Below, piece by piece: positions 1-8,818 of a DNA stretch of 64,000 bases; the first letter of the stretch is position 1, and each line of letters opens with the position of its first letter. The notes under the pieces were generated by a model. The model did not search any database. It had not been told where the DNA came from and saw nothing but the letters and a program-made list of their open reading frames with translations. The position numbers were made by a program, and so were the translations under genes. The stretch covers positions 162,714 to 226,713 of the forward strand of contig JAFDVZ010000010.1 of NCBI GenBank assembly GCA_018268715.1. The letters run 5' to 3'. This stretch comes from Acidobacteriota bacterium (GTDB taxonomy: Bacteria; Acidobacteriota; Terriglobia; Bryobacterales; Bryobacteraceae).

Positions 1-803
1 CCGCCGAACTCGACAAAGCCCGCACGGAGTTGATCGAACGGACCCAGAATTCGTTGATACAGAGCGAGAAGATGGCGTCGCTCGGCAAGTTGGCCGCCAC
101 CGTGGCGCACGAGCTGAACAACCCGCTGTTCGGCATCCTCACCTACGCGCGGCTGGCGCTCAAGCAGGTGAAGCGCGAGGAACTGACGCTCGAGGAACGC
201 GAGCGCCTGGCCGATAAGCTCACTCTCATCGAGCGGGAAAGCAAGCGTTCCGGTGAAATCGTCAAGAATCTGTTGACGTTCGCCCGGCAGGCCCCCCGCA
301 AGGTCGGCGAGCACGACCTGAACCAGTTGCTCGAGCGGGCCATCGCCGTGATCCGGCACCGGGTGGAGTTGCAGCAGGTCACCCTGGAGTCCAAACTCGA
401 TCCCAACCTGCCCAAGGTCTGCTGCGACGAGGGGCAACTCCAGCAGGTGCTGCTGGTCCTGCTGGTGAACGCCATCGAGGCGATGCCCGAGAAGGGTTCG
501 TTGACCGTTCAGAGCCAGGCTGTGAACGACGGCACGGAGGTCGCCATCAGCGTTAAGGACACCGGATCGGGCATCGCGCCGGACGTGATGCCGCACATTT
601 TCGAACCGTTCTTCACCACCAAGGCGGAGACGAACGGATCAGGGCTTGGCCTGGCTATCGCGCACGGCATCGTCGCGCAGCATGGAGGCACAATTTCGGT
701 GCAGTCAGAGCCCGGAAAGGGCGCGCAATTCACGGTCGCGCTGCCGCTTGCGAATCCGCGGGCGGGAGAAAAGAAACCGGAGGTGGTGTGTGAGCAAGGG
801 TAA
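1..803 (+). CDS. Sensor histidine kinase, C-terminal part (5' end outside window)
   Basis: The frame is open to the window edge, so only the last ~266 residues are visible. They begin in a likely coiled-coil linker (AELDKARTELIERTQN), followed by a HisKA dimerisation helix with the phospho-acceptor H-box VAHELNNP. A complete HATPase_c domain follows: N-box NAIEAMPE, G1 DTGSGIAP, F-box FEPFFTTK and G2 GSGLGLAI. It should autophosphorylate on the H-box histidine and pass phosphate to the regulator encoded immediately downstream, whose GTG start lies inside the last codons of this gene (14-nt overlap), implying translational coupling. The sensory domain cannot be seen, so the stimulus is unknown. 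Confidence 0.95.
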   Translation, partial: AELDKARTELIERTQNSLIQSEKMASLGKLAATVAHELNNPLFGILTYARLALKQVKREELTLEERERLADKLTLIERESKRSGEIVKNLLTFARQAPRKVGEHDLNQLLERAIAVIRHRVELQQVTLESKLDPNLPKVCCDEGQLQQVLLVLLVNAIEAMPEKGSLTVQSQAVNDGTEVAISVKDTGSGIAPDVMPHIFEPFFTTKAETNGSGLGLAIAHGIVAQHGGTISVQSEPGKGAQFTVALPLANPRAGEKKPEVVCEQG

Positions 804-2121
804 AGTCCTCATTGTCGACGACGAGGGTGTGGTCCGCAGTTCCCTGACGGAGTGGTTCGCCACCGAGGGCTACTACACCAGGGGCGTCTCCAACGGCCGT
901 GAGGCGCTCGACATTGTCGACAAACACGATTTCGACGTTGCGCTGGTGGATCTCAAGATGCCCGGCATGGACGGCGTCGAACTCCAGAGAAGGCTGAGCG
1001 ACAAGGATCCCGAACTCACCGTCATCATCATGACCGGTTTCGGCACGGTCGACACCGCCGTGAAGGCGCTCAAGCAGGGCGCCTACGATTACCTCACCAA
1101 GCCGGTGGATCCCGACGAGCTGTCGCACACGGTCGAAAAGGCCATGGAGCACCGCCGGGCGCGCCAGGAAAACGTGCAGTTGAAGGAATGTCTCGAGGAG
1201 ATCTTCCCGGCCACGCACATGATCGGCAAGAGCCTGGCCATGCAGCGGGTCGTCGAACTCGTTGAAATGGTGGCGCCGACGCCGGCGACGGTGCTGATTA
1301 CGGGCGAAAGTGGCACCGGCAAAGAGATCGTGGCGCGGGCCATTCACGCCGCCAGCCCCCGGCGGCACATGCCGATGGTGGTGATTCATTGCGGCGCGCT
1401 GACCGAAACGCTGCTCGAAAGTGAGCTATTTGGACACGAAAAAGGCGCTTTTACCGGCGCTCAGAACCGCAAAAAGGGCAAATTTGAACTCGCCGAGGGC
1501 GGCACGGTGTTTCTCGACGAGATCGCCGACATCAGCCTGAAGACGCAAACCGACCTGCTGCGCGTGCTCCAGGAGCGCGAAATCGTGCGCGTAGGCGGCA
1601 ACGAGATGATGAAGGTGGACTTCCGCTGCATCGCCGCCACGAACAAAGATCTGCCGGCGATGGTGGAGGCAGGCACGTTCCGGCCGGACCTGTACTACCG
1701 GCTGAACGTCGTATCCATTGAACTGCCGGCGCTCCGGCAGCGCAAGGATGACATCCCGCTGCTGATCAACCATTTCCTGCAGAAGTTCTCGCAGTCGATG
1801 AATCGTCCCGTGCCGGAACTCGCGCCCGAAGCGCTGGCCCTGCTGCTGAACTACGACTGGCCAGGCAACGTCCGCGAACTCGAGAACGCCATCGAGCGGG
1901 CGCTGGTCATCCGCCGGGGTCAGAAGATCGAAGCCACGGACTTCCCGTTCCAACTCGCGCAGCCGCCCAAGGCCTCGGGACGCTCGCTCGAGGAAGTGGA
2001 GCGAGGCCATATCGAAGGCGTGGTGCGGGAAACCTCGGGCAATCTATCGCAGGCGGCCCGCATTCTCCACATCGACCGCACGACGCTCTATAACAAGCTT
2101 CGTCGATACGGTTTGCGCTAG
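790..2121 (+). CDS. NtrC-family sigma-54-dependent response regulator
   Basis: The 443-residue product has three domains. The N-terminal receiver has acidic pocket D10/D11, phospho-acceptor D54 in VALVDLKMPG and the conserved K in YLTKPV. The AAA+ sigma-54 activator domain has Walker A GESGTGKE, an intact GAFTGA loop that contacts sigma-54, and Walker B GGTVFLDE. A C-terminal Fis-type HTH (LSQAARILHIDRTTLYNKL) completes it. The GTG at 790 is chosen because GGAGG lies just upstream and the receiver begins directly after it; a longer frame back to 646 overlaps the kinase and adds no domain. It forms a two-component pair with the upstream kinase and should activate sigma-54 promoters; its targets are not evident here. 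Confidence 0.95.
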   Translation: MSKGKVLIVDDEGVVRSSLTEWFATEGYYTRGVSNGREALDIVDKHDFDVALVDLKMPGMDGVELQRRLSDKDPELTVIIMTGFGTVDTAVKALKQGAYDYLTKPVDPDELSHTVEKAMEHRRARQENVQLKECLEEIFPATHMIGKSLAMQRVVELVEMVAPTPATVLITGESGTGKEIVARAIHAASPRRHMPMVVIHCGALTETLLESELFGHEKGAFTGAQNRKKGKFELAEGGTVFLDEIADISLKTQTDLLRVLQEREIVRVGGNEMMKVDFRCIAATNKDLPAMVEAGTFRPDLYYRLNVVSIELPALRQRKDDIPLLINHFLQKFSQSMNRPVPELAPEALALLLNYDWPGNVRELENAIERALVIRRGQKIEATDFPFQLAQPPKASGRSLEEVERGHIEGVVRETSGNLSQAARILHIDRTTLYNKLRRYGLR

Positions 2122-2148
2122 GCCGCGCGTCTTAATAGCATAACTTTG

Positions 2149-2180
2149 AGCGGACGTTCGCCACGCCTGGAACGTCCGCT
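2149..2180. terminator. Hairpin between the NtrC gene and ssb
   Basis: Perfect 11-bp stem AGCGGACGTTC / GAACGTCCGCT around a 10-nt loop, 27 nt after the regulator's stop and 18 nt before the ssb ATG. No T-run follows, so it may be a weak or Rho-assisted terminator, or a structured ssb leader. Confidence 0.45.
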
Positions 2181-2198
2181 GTGGTATCGTGCAGAATC

Positions 2199-2696
2199 AT
2201 GGCATCGCGCAGCGTTAATAAAGTAATCCTGGTCGGACACCTGGGCCGTGACGCCGAAACGAAATTCACGCCGTCGGGCGCGTCGATGACCAGGTTCTCG
2301 GTGGCTACCAACCGCCGTTGGAAGGACCAGCAAACCGGGGAGTGGAAGGAAGAGACCGATTGGGCTAACGTCGTGCTCTGGCGGGCTGAAAACCTCGCCC
2401 AATATCTGACTCGCGGCAAACAGGTCTACGTCGAGGGCCGGCTTCAGACACGGAGCTACGACGACAAGGACGGTAAGAAAGTCTACGCCACCGAAGTGGT
2501 GGCCGACGACGTGATCCTGCTGAGTGGCGGCGGTCGCGGCGACTCGGGTCCGCCCATGCCCGGCGAGGACGACTTCAGCCAGATGGCGTCCATGCCCCGT
2601 AGCGCGCAGCGCGCTCGAGCCCCTCAGTCCTCCGCCCCGTCCGGGCCGTCGGCGCCGCTCGGTGGCGGCATTGGCGACGACGACGTGCCCTTCTAG
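2199..2696 (+). CDS. ssb: Single-stranded DNA-binding protein
   Basis: The 165-residue protein has an N-terminal OB fold of ~110 residues (SVNKVILVGHLGRDAE, FSVATNRRW, DWANVVLWR, QVYVEGRLQTRSYDDKDG). A flexible Gly/Pro/Ser-rich linker follows, and the acidic tip DDDVPF is the canonical SSB tail that recruits replication and repair partners. The ATG at 2199 is chosen because it directly precedes the OB fold; an ATG six codons upstream adds nothing conserved. Length and architecture are normal for a bacterial SSB. It is a single-gene unit bounded by hairpins on both sides. Confidence 0.97.
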   Translation: MASRSVNKVILVGHLGRDAETKFTPSGASMTRFSVATNRRWKDQQTGEWKEETDWANVVLWRAENLAQYLTRGKQVYVEGRLQTRSYDDKDGKKVYATEVVADDVILLSGGGRGDSGPPMPGEDDFSQMASMPRSAQRARAPQSSAPSGPSAPLGGGIGDDDVPF

Positions 2697-2724
2697 GATC
2701 CTGCTTCAGCGAAAAGTCTCCATC

Positions 2725-2746
2725 AGGGGCGCTTGTTGGCGCCCCT
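2725..2746. terminator. Bidirectional terminator hairpin after ssb
   Basis: 8-bp GC-rich stem AGGGGCGC / GCGCCCCT with a 6-nt loop, between the 3' ends of ssb (+) and the convergent gene ending at 2746 (-). Position and strength suit a shared terminator for both genes, although the T-tract is poor. Confidence 0.6.
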
Positions 2747-3648
2747 CATTTCGCCATGACCGTAAACGGCAGGGACGCCTTGAAGACGCCTGCCGGCGTG
2801 GTTGCCAGCGTCGCTTCAGCCGTATAATTCCCCGCTCCCAGTTTCGCCAAGGGCAAGGCCACGGACCAGTTCTTCTCTCCGTTCAATTGTACGGTGACGA
2901 CCATCTGCGGAAACGCCTTCCCGTCGGACCACCGGTACACCAGATTCCCTTGGGAATCGAACACCGTCACGTCGAACTCCTGCCCCGACGCCTGCTCGTA
3001 GACCAGTGGGGTCGGCCCGGTATGCCGCAGCGCGATGCGAGCCAGCGGCTCACTGCCGGCCGTGTAACTGGCGGCGTCGAGCGCCAGCGTGAAGCTGGTT
3101 TCGGGCGCGGTGGCGACCAAAACCCCGCCAACCCTCGCATACACCAGATCGTAGGTGCGTGGTCCGGCGATGGTCGTCACCGTCCGTTGCAGCAGCCCTA
3201 CATAGGGTAGGTAACGCTCCTCGGCGATCCCCGCGTCGGCGCAAGCACCCGCATCGTAACGCACCAGCACCACGGAGCCCGTGAATGTTCCGATGGGACC
3301 GGAATAGTCGGCCGCGGTTGACGTGACCCGCCCGGTCTGCCGGCACGAGTTCGTCGGCGACACCACTCCGTCGGCCGTCATAAACGACCGCTCCGATTTG
3401 GTGTCCGGATCGTACATCAGAATGGCGCCGCTCGCGTCGGTTCGAAGCCACAACGCTCCGTCAAATCCCGAATACGCGATATAAGTCTGTCCGCCAAACT
3501 GGGCCGTGCGGCCGACCGTGGAAGTCACCGTCGAACCACCTCCCGATGGACGGTAGATCCACTGATTGTCTGCCTGCAAGGGAAGATAATCGGCTGGACC
3601 CGCGCCAAAAGCGCACGCCGCAAAAGTGAATATCAGTAATTTACGCAT
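2746..3648 (-). CDS. Secreted protein with C-terminal BsuPI-like domain
   Basis: The 300-residue protein starts with a signal peptide (MRKLLIFTFAACAFGAG). The middle part is a beta-rich domain of the kind seen in acidobacterial secreted proteins (YLPLQADNQWIYR...). The last ~100 residues resemble the BsuPI intracellular proteinase-inhibitor fold (FDVTVFDSQGNLVYRWSDG, ending in a PFTVMAK strand). BsuPI-like modules occur in many bacterial extracytoplasmic proteins, where inhibitor activity is unproven. It is transcribed divergently from the sigma-factor gene with a ~255-bp intergenic region in which no clear promoter motif was seen. Function unknown. Confidence 0.75.
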   Translation of the reverse strand: MRKLLIFTFAACAFGAGPADYLPLQADNQWIYRPSGGGSTVTSTVGRTAQFGGQTYIAYSGFDGALWLRTDASGAILMYDPDTKSERSFMTADGVVSPTNSCRQTGRVTSTAADYSGPIGTFTGSVVLVRYDAGACADAGIAEERYLPYVGLLQRTVTTIAGPRTYDLVYARVGGVLVATAPETSFTLALDAASYTAGSEPLARIALRHTGPTPLVYEQASGQEFDVTVFDSQGNLVYRWSDGKAFPQMVVTVQLNGEKNWSVALPLAKLGAGNYTAEATLATTPAGVFKASLPFTVMAK

Positions 3649-3903
3649 AATCTGCTAATTGCTCCAACACTCCTCAACGATGTGACCGGCTCCGAAGTTC
3701 GTCAATCCGCGACGGAGCCGAGCTGCCCCTGATTGGAGACGCGAAATCAGCCGCAAGGAGAGGCGCATGCAATCGCGAATCAAGCCATATCCTTCGGATT
3801 CGATGACATGGCCGGACGGTTGGCTCGGCCGATGCGCTTTGCGGCTCCGCTCGAGCCAGGCGCGCCGCCTCCTGGGCGATAATGGTTCCCGGAACGCCTT
3901 CAC

Positions 3904-4404
3904 TTGGAACGGGATCGGATACTCGCCGCGCTGCGCGAAAGGATTGTGGCATTCGCGGCATCCAGATTATCGAGGGACGCCGCGGAGGATCTCGCGCAGG
4001 AGGTGTTGATCGTGCTGCACGAAAAATACCCGAACGTGGACCGTATCGAAGACCTGCTCCCGCTGTCGCTGCAGATCGTTCGTTTCAAGATTCTCGGCGC
4101 GCGCCGGAAAATGGTCCGGCACGGCGAGTATTCGCAGGTTTCAGTGGAGGACCTGCCGCTGGCCGGGCCGGACGATACAGAACGCGAGACCTCCGGGCGC
4201 CTTCTGGTGGAGCGGTTGCGGCAGGCGCTGCCCCGGCTGGGTGAACGCTGCCGCCAACTGATGAAGCTGAAACTGGAGGGCCGAACCTTCCCGGAGATCC
4301 AGACCCTGATGGGCGCGGCGTCCATCAACACCGTCTACACCTGGGACTTTCGTTGCCGTAAGAACCTCCAGCAACTGCTGGGCGACGCTTGGGGGCAGGA
4401 GTGA
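3904..4404 (+). CDS. RNA polymerase sigma factor, ECF (sigma-70) type
   Basis: The 166-residue protein has region 2 near the N-terminus (LSRDAAEDLAQEVLIVLHEKY) and region 4 near the C-terminus (LPRLGERCRQLMKLKLEGRTFPEIQTLMG, then SINTVYTWDFRCRKNLQQL). That is the two-domain layout of extracytoplasmic-function sigma factors. The start is a TTG at 3904, the first start that retains all of region 2; no strong ribosome-binding site is visible, so a small shift is possible. The stop overlaps the start of the next gene (GTGA, 4401-4404), so it is almost certainly co-translated with that membrane protein, its likely regulator. Confidence 0.88.
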   Translation: MERDRILAALRERIVAFAASRLSRDAAEDLAQEVLIVLHEKYPNVDRIEDLLPLSLQIVRFKILGARRKMVRHGEYSQVSVEDLPLAGPDDTERETSGRLLVERLRQALPRLGERCRQLMKLKLEGRTFPEIQTLMGAASINTVYTWDFRCRKNLQQLLGDAWGQE

Positions 4405-5600
4405 AACCGGACGAAATCAGGCATCTGCTCGGCGGATACGCCACCGGAACGCTCACGCCCGAGGAGCAGCAACTGCTGTTTGAAGCCGCTCTGGCGGACC
4501 AGGATCTGTTCGATTCGTTGATGCGCGAGCAGGCCCTCAAGGAGGCTCTGGAGACCCCGGCCGTACGCCGTGAACTGATCGCGGCGCTCGATTCGAAGCC
4601 GTCCTGGTGGCGTTGCCTGACCGCCGGCGTGCGCTGGCCGTATCCAGTGGCGGGCGTCGCGGCGTTGGCCGCGGCCGCCATCACCGTGGTGGTGATCGTG
4701 CGCCAGACGCCGCCCCAGACACCGGTGGTCTCCATCGCGCGCGATGAATCTCCGAAGCCCGCCGCTACCGTCCCGGCTCCTAAGTTTGAGGCTCGCGCAC
4801 CCGCCCGAGTCCCGCCGCCCGCTCCTTCAACGAAGGCTGCGCAGTCGGTGGCGGCCGTCGAAACGCCTCGCGCCGCTGAGCCCGCGCCGCAACCGGTCTC
4901 GGCTGCCGGCGGACCGTCCGGGGGCGTAATTGGCGGAATCATCGGCGGCGTGATCGGGGGCGCTCCACCACCTCCGCCGCCTCCTCCGCGAGCCAATGAA
5001 CAACGGGAGAGCGCCCAGCCCGCCAAACAGGCCGCAACCCGCGAGCCGGTGGTTGCGCCCGCCGCGACCGCCGCCGATTCGACCCAGTTCCGGGCGCCCG
5101 TGCTTGCCGCATCCACGGGATCGCCGCGCGCCCGCGAATTGTACGATCAGCCAGCCGCCGGCGCTACCAGGGCGAAGCGCGCCATGCCCGGTTTCCGAGC
5201 GATCTCCCCTGCAGCGGTTGCGCCGCTCGGGTTCCGATACGTCGCCGAGACCCATCGCCTGACCGTCGAATCGAACGCCGATTCGACGCTGTACCTGTTC
5301 CGCCGGCTCGCGTCGGGCGACTGGGCGCCCCTGACGCCAGGCGGCCTCTCGCTGAAAGCCCGCACTCCCGTGACGCCTCCGTTCTCCGAGGCGGACACCG
5401 CCGCCCCGCCGCCCAAGGCCATCGCTATACTCTACCGGTCGCCCTCCACCGCGCTCGCCCAATCGGGCCCCGACCTCACCGAGGCCATCGAACAACTGCG
5501 CCGCTCCACCGCGCCGCCTCTCGCCGGATCGAGCGAAGGATCCATCTACGCGGTCTCCACCGGAAGCGGACCGCTGGTCGTCCCACTGGATATCCCGTAA
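4401..5600 (+). CDS. Membrane-anchored anti-sigma-like protein with Pro/Gly-rich linker
   Basis: The 399-residue protein has an N-terminal cytoplasmic segment (~75 residues: DEIRHLLGGYATGTLTPEEQQLLFEAALADQDLF) resembling anti-sigma N-termini but lacking the HxxxCxxC zinc motif. One TM helix follows (PVAGVAALAAAAITVVVIV), then a long Ala/Pro-rich periplasmic stretch with a Gly/Ile-Gly/Val repeat and a run of eight prolines. A C-terminal beta-type domain (~130 residues) follows. The GTG at 4401 is chosen because GGGGCAGGA lies just before it and it overlaps the sigma factor's stop. Context and topology suggest sequestration of the ECF sigma factor; direct motif evidence is limited. Confidence 0.7.
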   Translation: MKPDEIRHLLGGYATGTLTPEEQQLLFEAALADQDLFDSLMREQALKEALETPAVRRELIAALDSKPSWWRCLTAGVRWPYPVAGVAALAAAAITVVVIVRQTPPQTPVVSIARDESPKPAATVPAPKFEARAPARVPPPAPSTKAAQSVAAVETPRAAEPAPQPVSAAGGPSGGVIGGIIGGVIGGAPPPPPPPPRANEQRESAQPAKQAATREPVVAPAATAADSTQFRAPVLAASTGSPRARELYDQPAAGATRAKRAMPGFRAISPAAVAPLGFRYVAETHRLTVESNADSTLYLFRRLASGDWAPLTPGGLSLKARTPVTPPFSEADTAAPPPKAIAILYRSPSTALAQSGPDLTEAIEQLRRSTAPPLAGSSEGSIYAVSTGSGPLVVPLDIP

Positions 5601-6553
5601 TGCTGCCCCTTTTCGACGAGCCCCCCACCTTCCGTCGCGATCGCCTCGCCTCCCGGCTCCAGTTGCTGGCGAGCGACGACGTCTTCATAGGCACGAGTTC
5701 CTGGAAGTACGAAGGCTGGCTCGGCCAGATCTACACGCGGGAGCGCTACGTCACGCGCGGCAAATTCGCGCAGAAGCGTTTCGAGGCCGAGTGCCTGGCC
5801 GAGTACGCCGAAACATTCCCCGTGGTTTGCGGCGACTTCAGCTTCTACCAGTTCCCGAGCCCGCAATATTGGAGCCGTCTGTTCGCCTCCGCCGGCCCGC
5901 GACTTCAGTTCGCCTTCAAGGTCCCGGAGGAGATCACCGTGCGGGAGTTTCCCACCCACCCTCGCTACGGCCCGCGCGCCGGCGCGGCGAATCCTTCTTT
6001 CCTGAACGCGGATCTGTTCCGCACCGCCTTCGCGGACCTGCTCGCACCCTATCGCCCCCGCGTCCCGGTCCTCATCTTTGAGTTCGGCGCGTTCTCCAAG
6101 CGCATCTACGATGACGTCTCCGGCTTCATCGCCGACCTGGATCCATTCCTGGACCACCTCCCGGCCGGCTTCCGCTACGCCGTGGAAACGCGCAATCCGG
6201 ATTACCTGGCCGCGGACTATTTCGCATGCCTGCGACGGCACGGCGTGGCGCACGTCTTCAACGCCTGGTCCCGCATGCCTGAACTCGAGCGTCAGGTCAG
6301 CCTTCGCGACGCCTGGACCGCCGACTTCATCGTGTCCCGGGCTCTGCTGCGCCGCGGCCGGGTTTATGAAGAGGCGGTGGACACGTTCTCCCCGTATGAC
6401 CACGTTCAGGACGTGAACCCTGGCGCTCGCGGCGCCATCCGGGACATGATCCGCACGGCCCGCGAGCAGCGCCGCCGCGCCTATATCTTCGTCAACAACC
6501 GCCTGGAGGGTAACGCGCCGAGCACCATCGAAGCTATCCTGGAAGATGACTGA
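5600..6553 (+). CDS. DUF72 (YecE-family) protein
   Basis: The 317-residue protein has DUF72 hallmarks: FIGTSSWKYEGWLGQIY near the N-terminus, then FAFKVPEEITV, and AYIFVNNRLEGNAPSTIEAI near the C-terminus, the family's 'yvyfNN...G.ap' motif. The family adopts a TIM-barrel-like fold of unknown biochemical role. Its ATG overlaps the previous stop by one base (TAATG) and its 3' end overlaps the next gene by 8 nt, so it sits in a tightly packed block. It may form an operon with the sigma/anti-sigma pair or simply be compressed against it. Confidence 0.9.
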   Translation: MLPLFDEPPTFRRDRLASRLQLLASDDVFIGTSSWKYEGWLGQIYTRERYVTRGKFAQKRFEAECLAEYAETFPVVCGDFSFYQFPSPQYWSRLFASAGPRLQFAFKVPEEITVREFPTHPRYGPRAGAANPSFLNADLFRTAFADLLAPYRPRVPVLIFEFGAFSKRIYDDVSGFIADLDPFLDHLPAGFRYAVETRNPDYLAADYFACLRRHGVAHVFNAWSRMPELERQVSLRDAWTADFIVSRALLRRGRVYEEAVDTFSPYDHVQDVNPGARGAIRDMIRTAREQRRRAYIFVNNRLEGNAPSTIEAILEDD

Positions 6554-7151
6554 CCGTTACGACGCCATCCTGTTCGACTTCGACGGCGTGCTGGTGGACA
6601 GTGAACCGGTCCACTACGCCTGTTGGAAGGAAGTCCTTCTCCACTTCGGCGTGGACCTGCCGTGGGACGTCTACGCCTCCAGCTGCATCGGCGTGGCCGA
6701 TCGCGAGATGATCCAGGGCTTCGCGACGAACCTGGGAGTGAACTTCGACGAGCTGTGGGCGCAGTACCCGCGCAAGAAGGAACTCTTCGCGGCCCGCAAC
6801 GAAGCCGAGGTGCAATTTCTGCCGGAAACGCTCGCCGTGCTGCGGGAAGTGGCCGCCAGCCACAAGATCGCCGTGGTCAGTTCGAGCGCCCGCATGGAGA
6901 TTGAGCCCGTGCTGGTCCGCGCCGGCGTCCGCACACTGTTCGGCGCCATGGTGTGCGGCCATGAAGCCGCCCGCCTGAAGCCCGCGCCGGACCCGTATCT
7001 GAAGGCCGCGGACATGCTGGGCGCCCTGCGCCCGTTGGTGGTGGAGGATTCCGAGGCGGGCGCTCAAAGCGGGATGGCTGCGGGATTCGACGTTCTGCGC
7101 CTGCGCGAAGCCGCCGAACTCGCCGGGGCGCTGCGCCAGCGTCTTCGGTAA
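6546..7151 (+). CDS. HAD-superfamily hydrolase, beta-phosphoglucomutase-like
   Basis: The 201-residue protein has the HAD motifs in order. Motif I is DFDGVLVDSEP (nucleophile and acid/base Asp pair), motif II is VVSSSAR, the motif III lysine lies in AARLKPAPDPY, and motif IV is VVEDSEAG. The helical cap between motifs I and II fits subclass I enzymes such as phosphoglucomutases and phosphoglycolate phosphatases. The substrate cannot be assigned. It overlaps the DUF72 gene by 8 nt, consistent with co-translation. Confidence 0.9.
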   Translation: MTDRYDAILFDFDGVLVDSEPVHYACWKEVLLHFGVDLPWDVYASSCIGVADREMIQGFATNLGVNFDELWAQYPRKKELFAARNEAEVQFLPETLAVLREVAASHKIAVVSSSARMEIEPVLVRAGVRTLFGAMVCGHEAARLKPAPDPYLKAADMLGALRPLVVEDSEAGAQSGMAAGFDVLRLREAAELAGALRQRLR

Positions 7152-7160
7152 TCTCCCCGG

Positions 7161-7790
7161 CTAAGCGAAGATCGGCGGCAGCGGCGCCGACATCCGTCGG
7201 AGATCCTCCGCCAACTGCTCCAGCGAAACGAACTGCACGGCATTGAGGCCGAACGCGCGCGCTCCGTCCACGTTCTCCGCCCGGTCGTCGATGAACAACG
7301 CCTTGCCTGGCTCGACTCCAAGGCCCTCGCAGGCATGCTGGTAGATCTCCGGCTCGGGCTTGGCCCGCCTCAGGTCATAAGAAAACGTGTGATGGTCGAA
7401 GTTCGACAACAGGTCGATCTCATGCCGGAAGTACTCGCCGATCTCGCGCGGCAAGTTGGACAACAGCCCGGTCGCGAAGCCGGCCGCGCGAACCCGTCGA
7501 GCCCAATCCGTCATCCGAGGTTCGCCGTGCAGCCAGAACATCGTGTCCGCCCGGGCGAAGCGCGCCACCTCCTCGTCGGTGTACGATTGTCCCCCCGGCG
7601 CCCCGATCCCGGTCCAATACTCGCGGGCCGTCACGTCGCCGCGATCGTAGGCATGCCGAGCCGCCCAAAAACCCCGCAGGAACACGTCGTAGTCGAGCCG
7701 GCACATCGCCGCCAGCTCGCGCACCTGCTCGTCTGGAGGAAGCGTACACAGTACGCCCCCGTAATCGAAAATCACCGCGTTCAGTTGCAT
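7161..7790 (-). CDS. HAD-superfamily hydrolase, haloacid-dehalogenase/epoxide-hydrolase-N type
   Basis: The 209-residue protein has motif I DYGGVLCTLP, with Tyr-Gly instead of Phe-Asp, so the second (acid/base) Asp is missing. Motif II is GLLSNLPREI, the motif III lysine is in RRAKPEPEIYQ, and motif IV is FIDDRAENVDGA. The D-Y-G-G signature is typical of the subgroup named after the N-terminal domain of soluble epoxide hydrolase. It is convergent with the preceding HAD gene and separated by only 8 nt from the glycosyltransferase upstream of it on the same strand, so it is probably the second gene of a two-gene unit. Confidence 0.88.
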   Translation of the reverse strand: MQLNAVIFDYGGVLCTLPPDEQVRELAAMCRLDYDVFLRGFWAARHAYDRGDVTAREYWTGIGAPGGQSYTDEEVARFARADTMFWLHGEPRMTDWARRVRAAGFATGLLSNLPREIGEYFRHEIDLLSNFDHHTFSYDLRRAKPEPEIYQHACEGLGVEPGKALFIDDRAENVDGARAFGLNAVQFVSLEQLAEDLRRMSAPLPPIFA

Positions 7791-7798
7791 TCAGGAAG

Positions 7799-8773
7799 TT
7801 AGCGGGCCCCGTCGGCCACCTGCGGCTCGCGCCGGGTGCGCACTTCGCGCACCGCGTAGATTCGCCGGCCCTGGCTCTCGAAGTAGGTTCGAATCAGCAC
7901 TTCCCCGAGCAGCCCCGTGCAGAACATCATGATCCCGGCCAACAGCAGCAGCGCGCCCGCCACCATCAGCGGACCGTGCTCGATCACAATGTCGCGGCCC
8001 CAGAAAACCTTGTAGATGATGAGGTACGTTTCAATCGCCCCGCCAATCGCCACCGATCCCAACCCCAGGGCGCCGAAAAAGTGCATCGGCCGCGTGAAGT
8101 ACTTCAGCAGGAAGCGGATCGTGATGATGTCGAACAACACGCGGAAGGTGCGGCTCAAACCGTAGTGCGACGCTCCGGAGGCCCTCGGCGAGTTCCGAAT
8201 CGGCACCTCCGCCACCCGGGCGCCGTAGAAGCTGGCCAGAGCTGGAATGAAGCGGTGCAGTTCGCCGTACAGGTTGATGTCCTTCAGAACCTCGGCGCGA
8301 TACGCCTTGAACGTGGTGCCGAAATCGCGCAGGTTGACGCCCGACGCCTTCGCCATCAGCCAGTTGGCGATGCGCGACGGGATCTTGCGCGTCATGGCGT
8401 TGTCCAGCCGGTCCTTGCGCCAGCCGCTGGCGATGTCGTACCCTTCGTCGATCTTCTTGAGCAGGGCCGGGATGTCTTCGGGATCGTGCTGCAGGTCGCC
8501 GTCGAGCGAAATGACCACCTGTCCCTGCGCTTCGTCGAATCCCGCCGACAGCGCGGCCGTCTGGCCGAAATTGCGCCGCAGACGGATGACCTTCAGGCGC
8601 CGGTCCGTCTCCACAAGGTTGGCCAACAGGTCGAAGCTGCGATCGGTGGACGCGTCATCGACGAAAATAATCTCGTAGGGCTTCTCCAACCCTTCGAGCA
8701 CCGAAGTCAGGCGGTCGTAGAGCGGAAGAATAGCGGGCTCTTCGTTATGGATCGGAACGACGATCGACAACAT
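7799..8773 (-). CDS. Family 2 glycosyltransferase with two C-terminal TM helices (GtrB/ArnC-like)
   Basis: The 324-residue protein has a GT-A domain beginning VVPIHNEEPAI, with the DxD-type motif in ISLDGDLQHDPEDIP and the acceptor-side signature RNFGQTAALSAG. The N-terminal ~230 residues match dolichol/undecaprenyl-phosphate mannosyl- and glucosyltransferases. Two TM segments follow (FGALGLGSVAIGGAIETYLIIY and GPLMVAGALLLLAGIMMFCTGL). Such enzymes move a sugar from a nucleotide donor onto a polyprenyl phosphate at the inner membrane, for use in envelope glycan or protein modification. The donor sugar is unknown. It is divergent from the DUF2752 gene with almost no spacer. Confidence 0.9.
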   Translation of the reverse strand: MLSIVVPIHNEEPAILPLYDRLTSVLEGLEKPYEIIFVDDASTDRSFDLLANLVETDRRLKVIRLRRNFGQTAALSAGFDEAQGQVVISLDGDLQHDPEDIPALLKKIDEGYDIASGWRKDRLDNAMTRKIPSRIANWLMAKASGVNLRDFGTTFKAYRAEVLKDINLYGELHRFIPALASFYGARVAEVPIRNSPRASGASHYGLSRTFRVLFDIITIRFLLKYFTRPMHFFGALGLGSVAIGGAIETYLIIYKVFWGRDIVIEHGPLMVAGALLLLAGIMMFCTGLLGEVLIRTYFESQGRRIYAVREVRTRREPQVADGAR

Positions 8774-8818
8774 GGTGAATTCCCTATTTTACAGCAGCTC
8801 AAAGCGGCGCTAGTCCTT

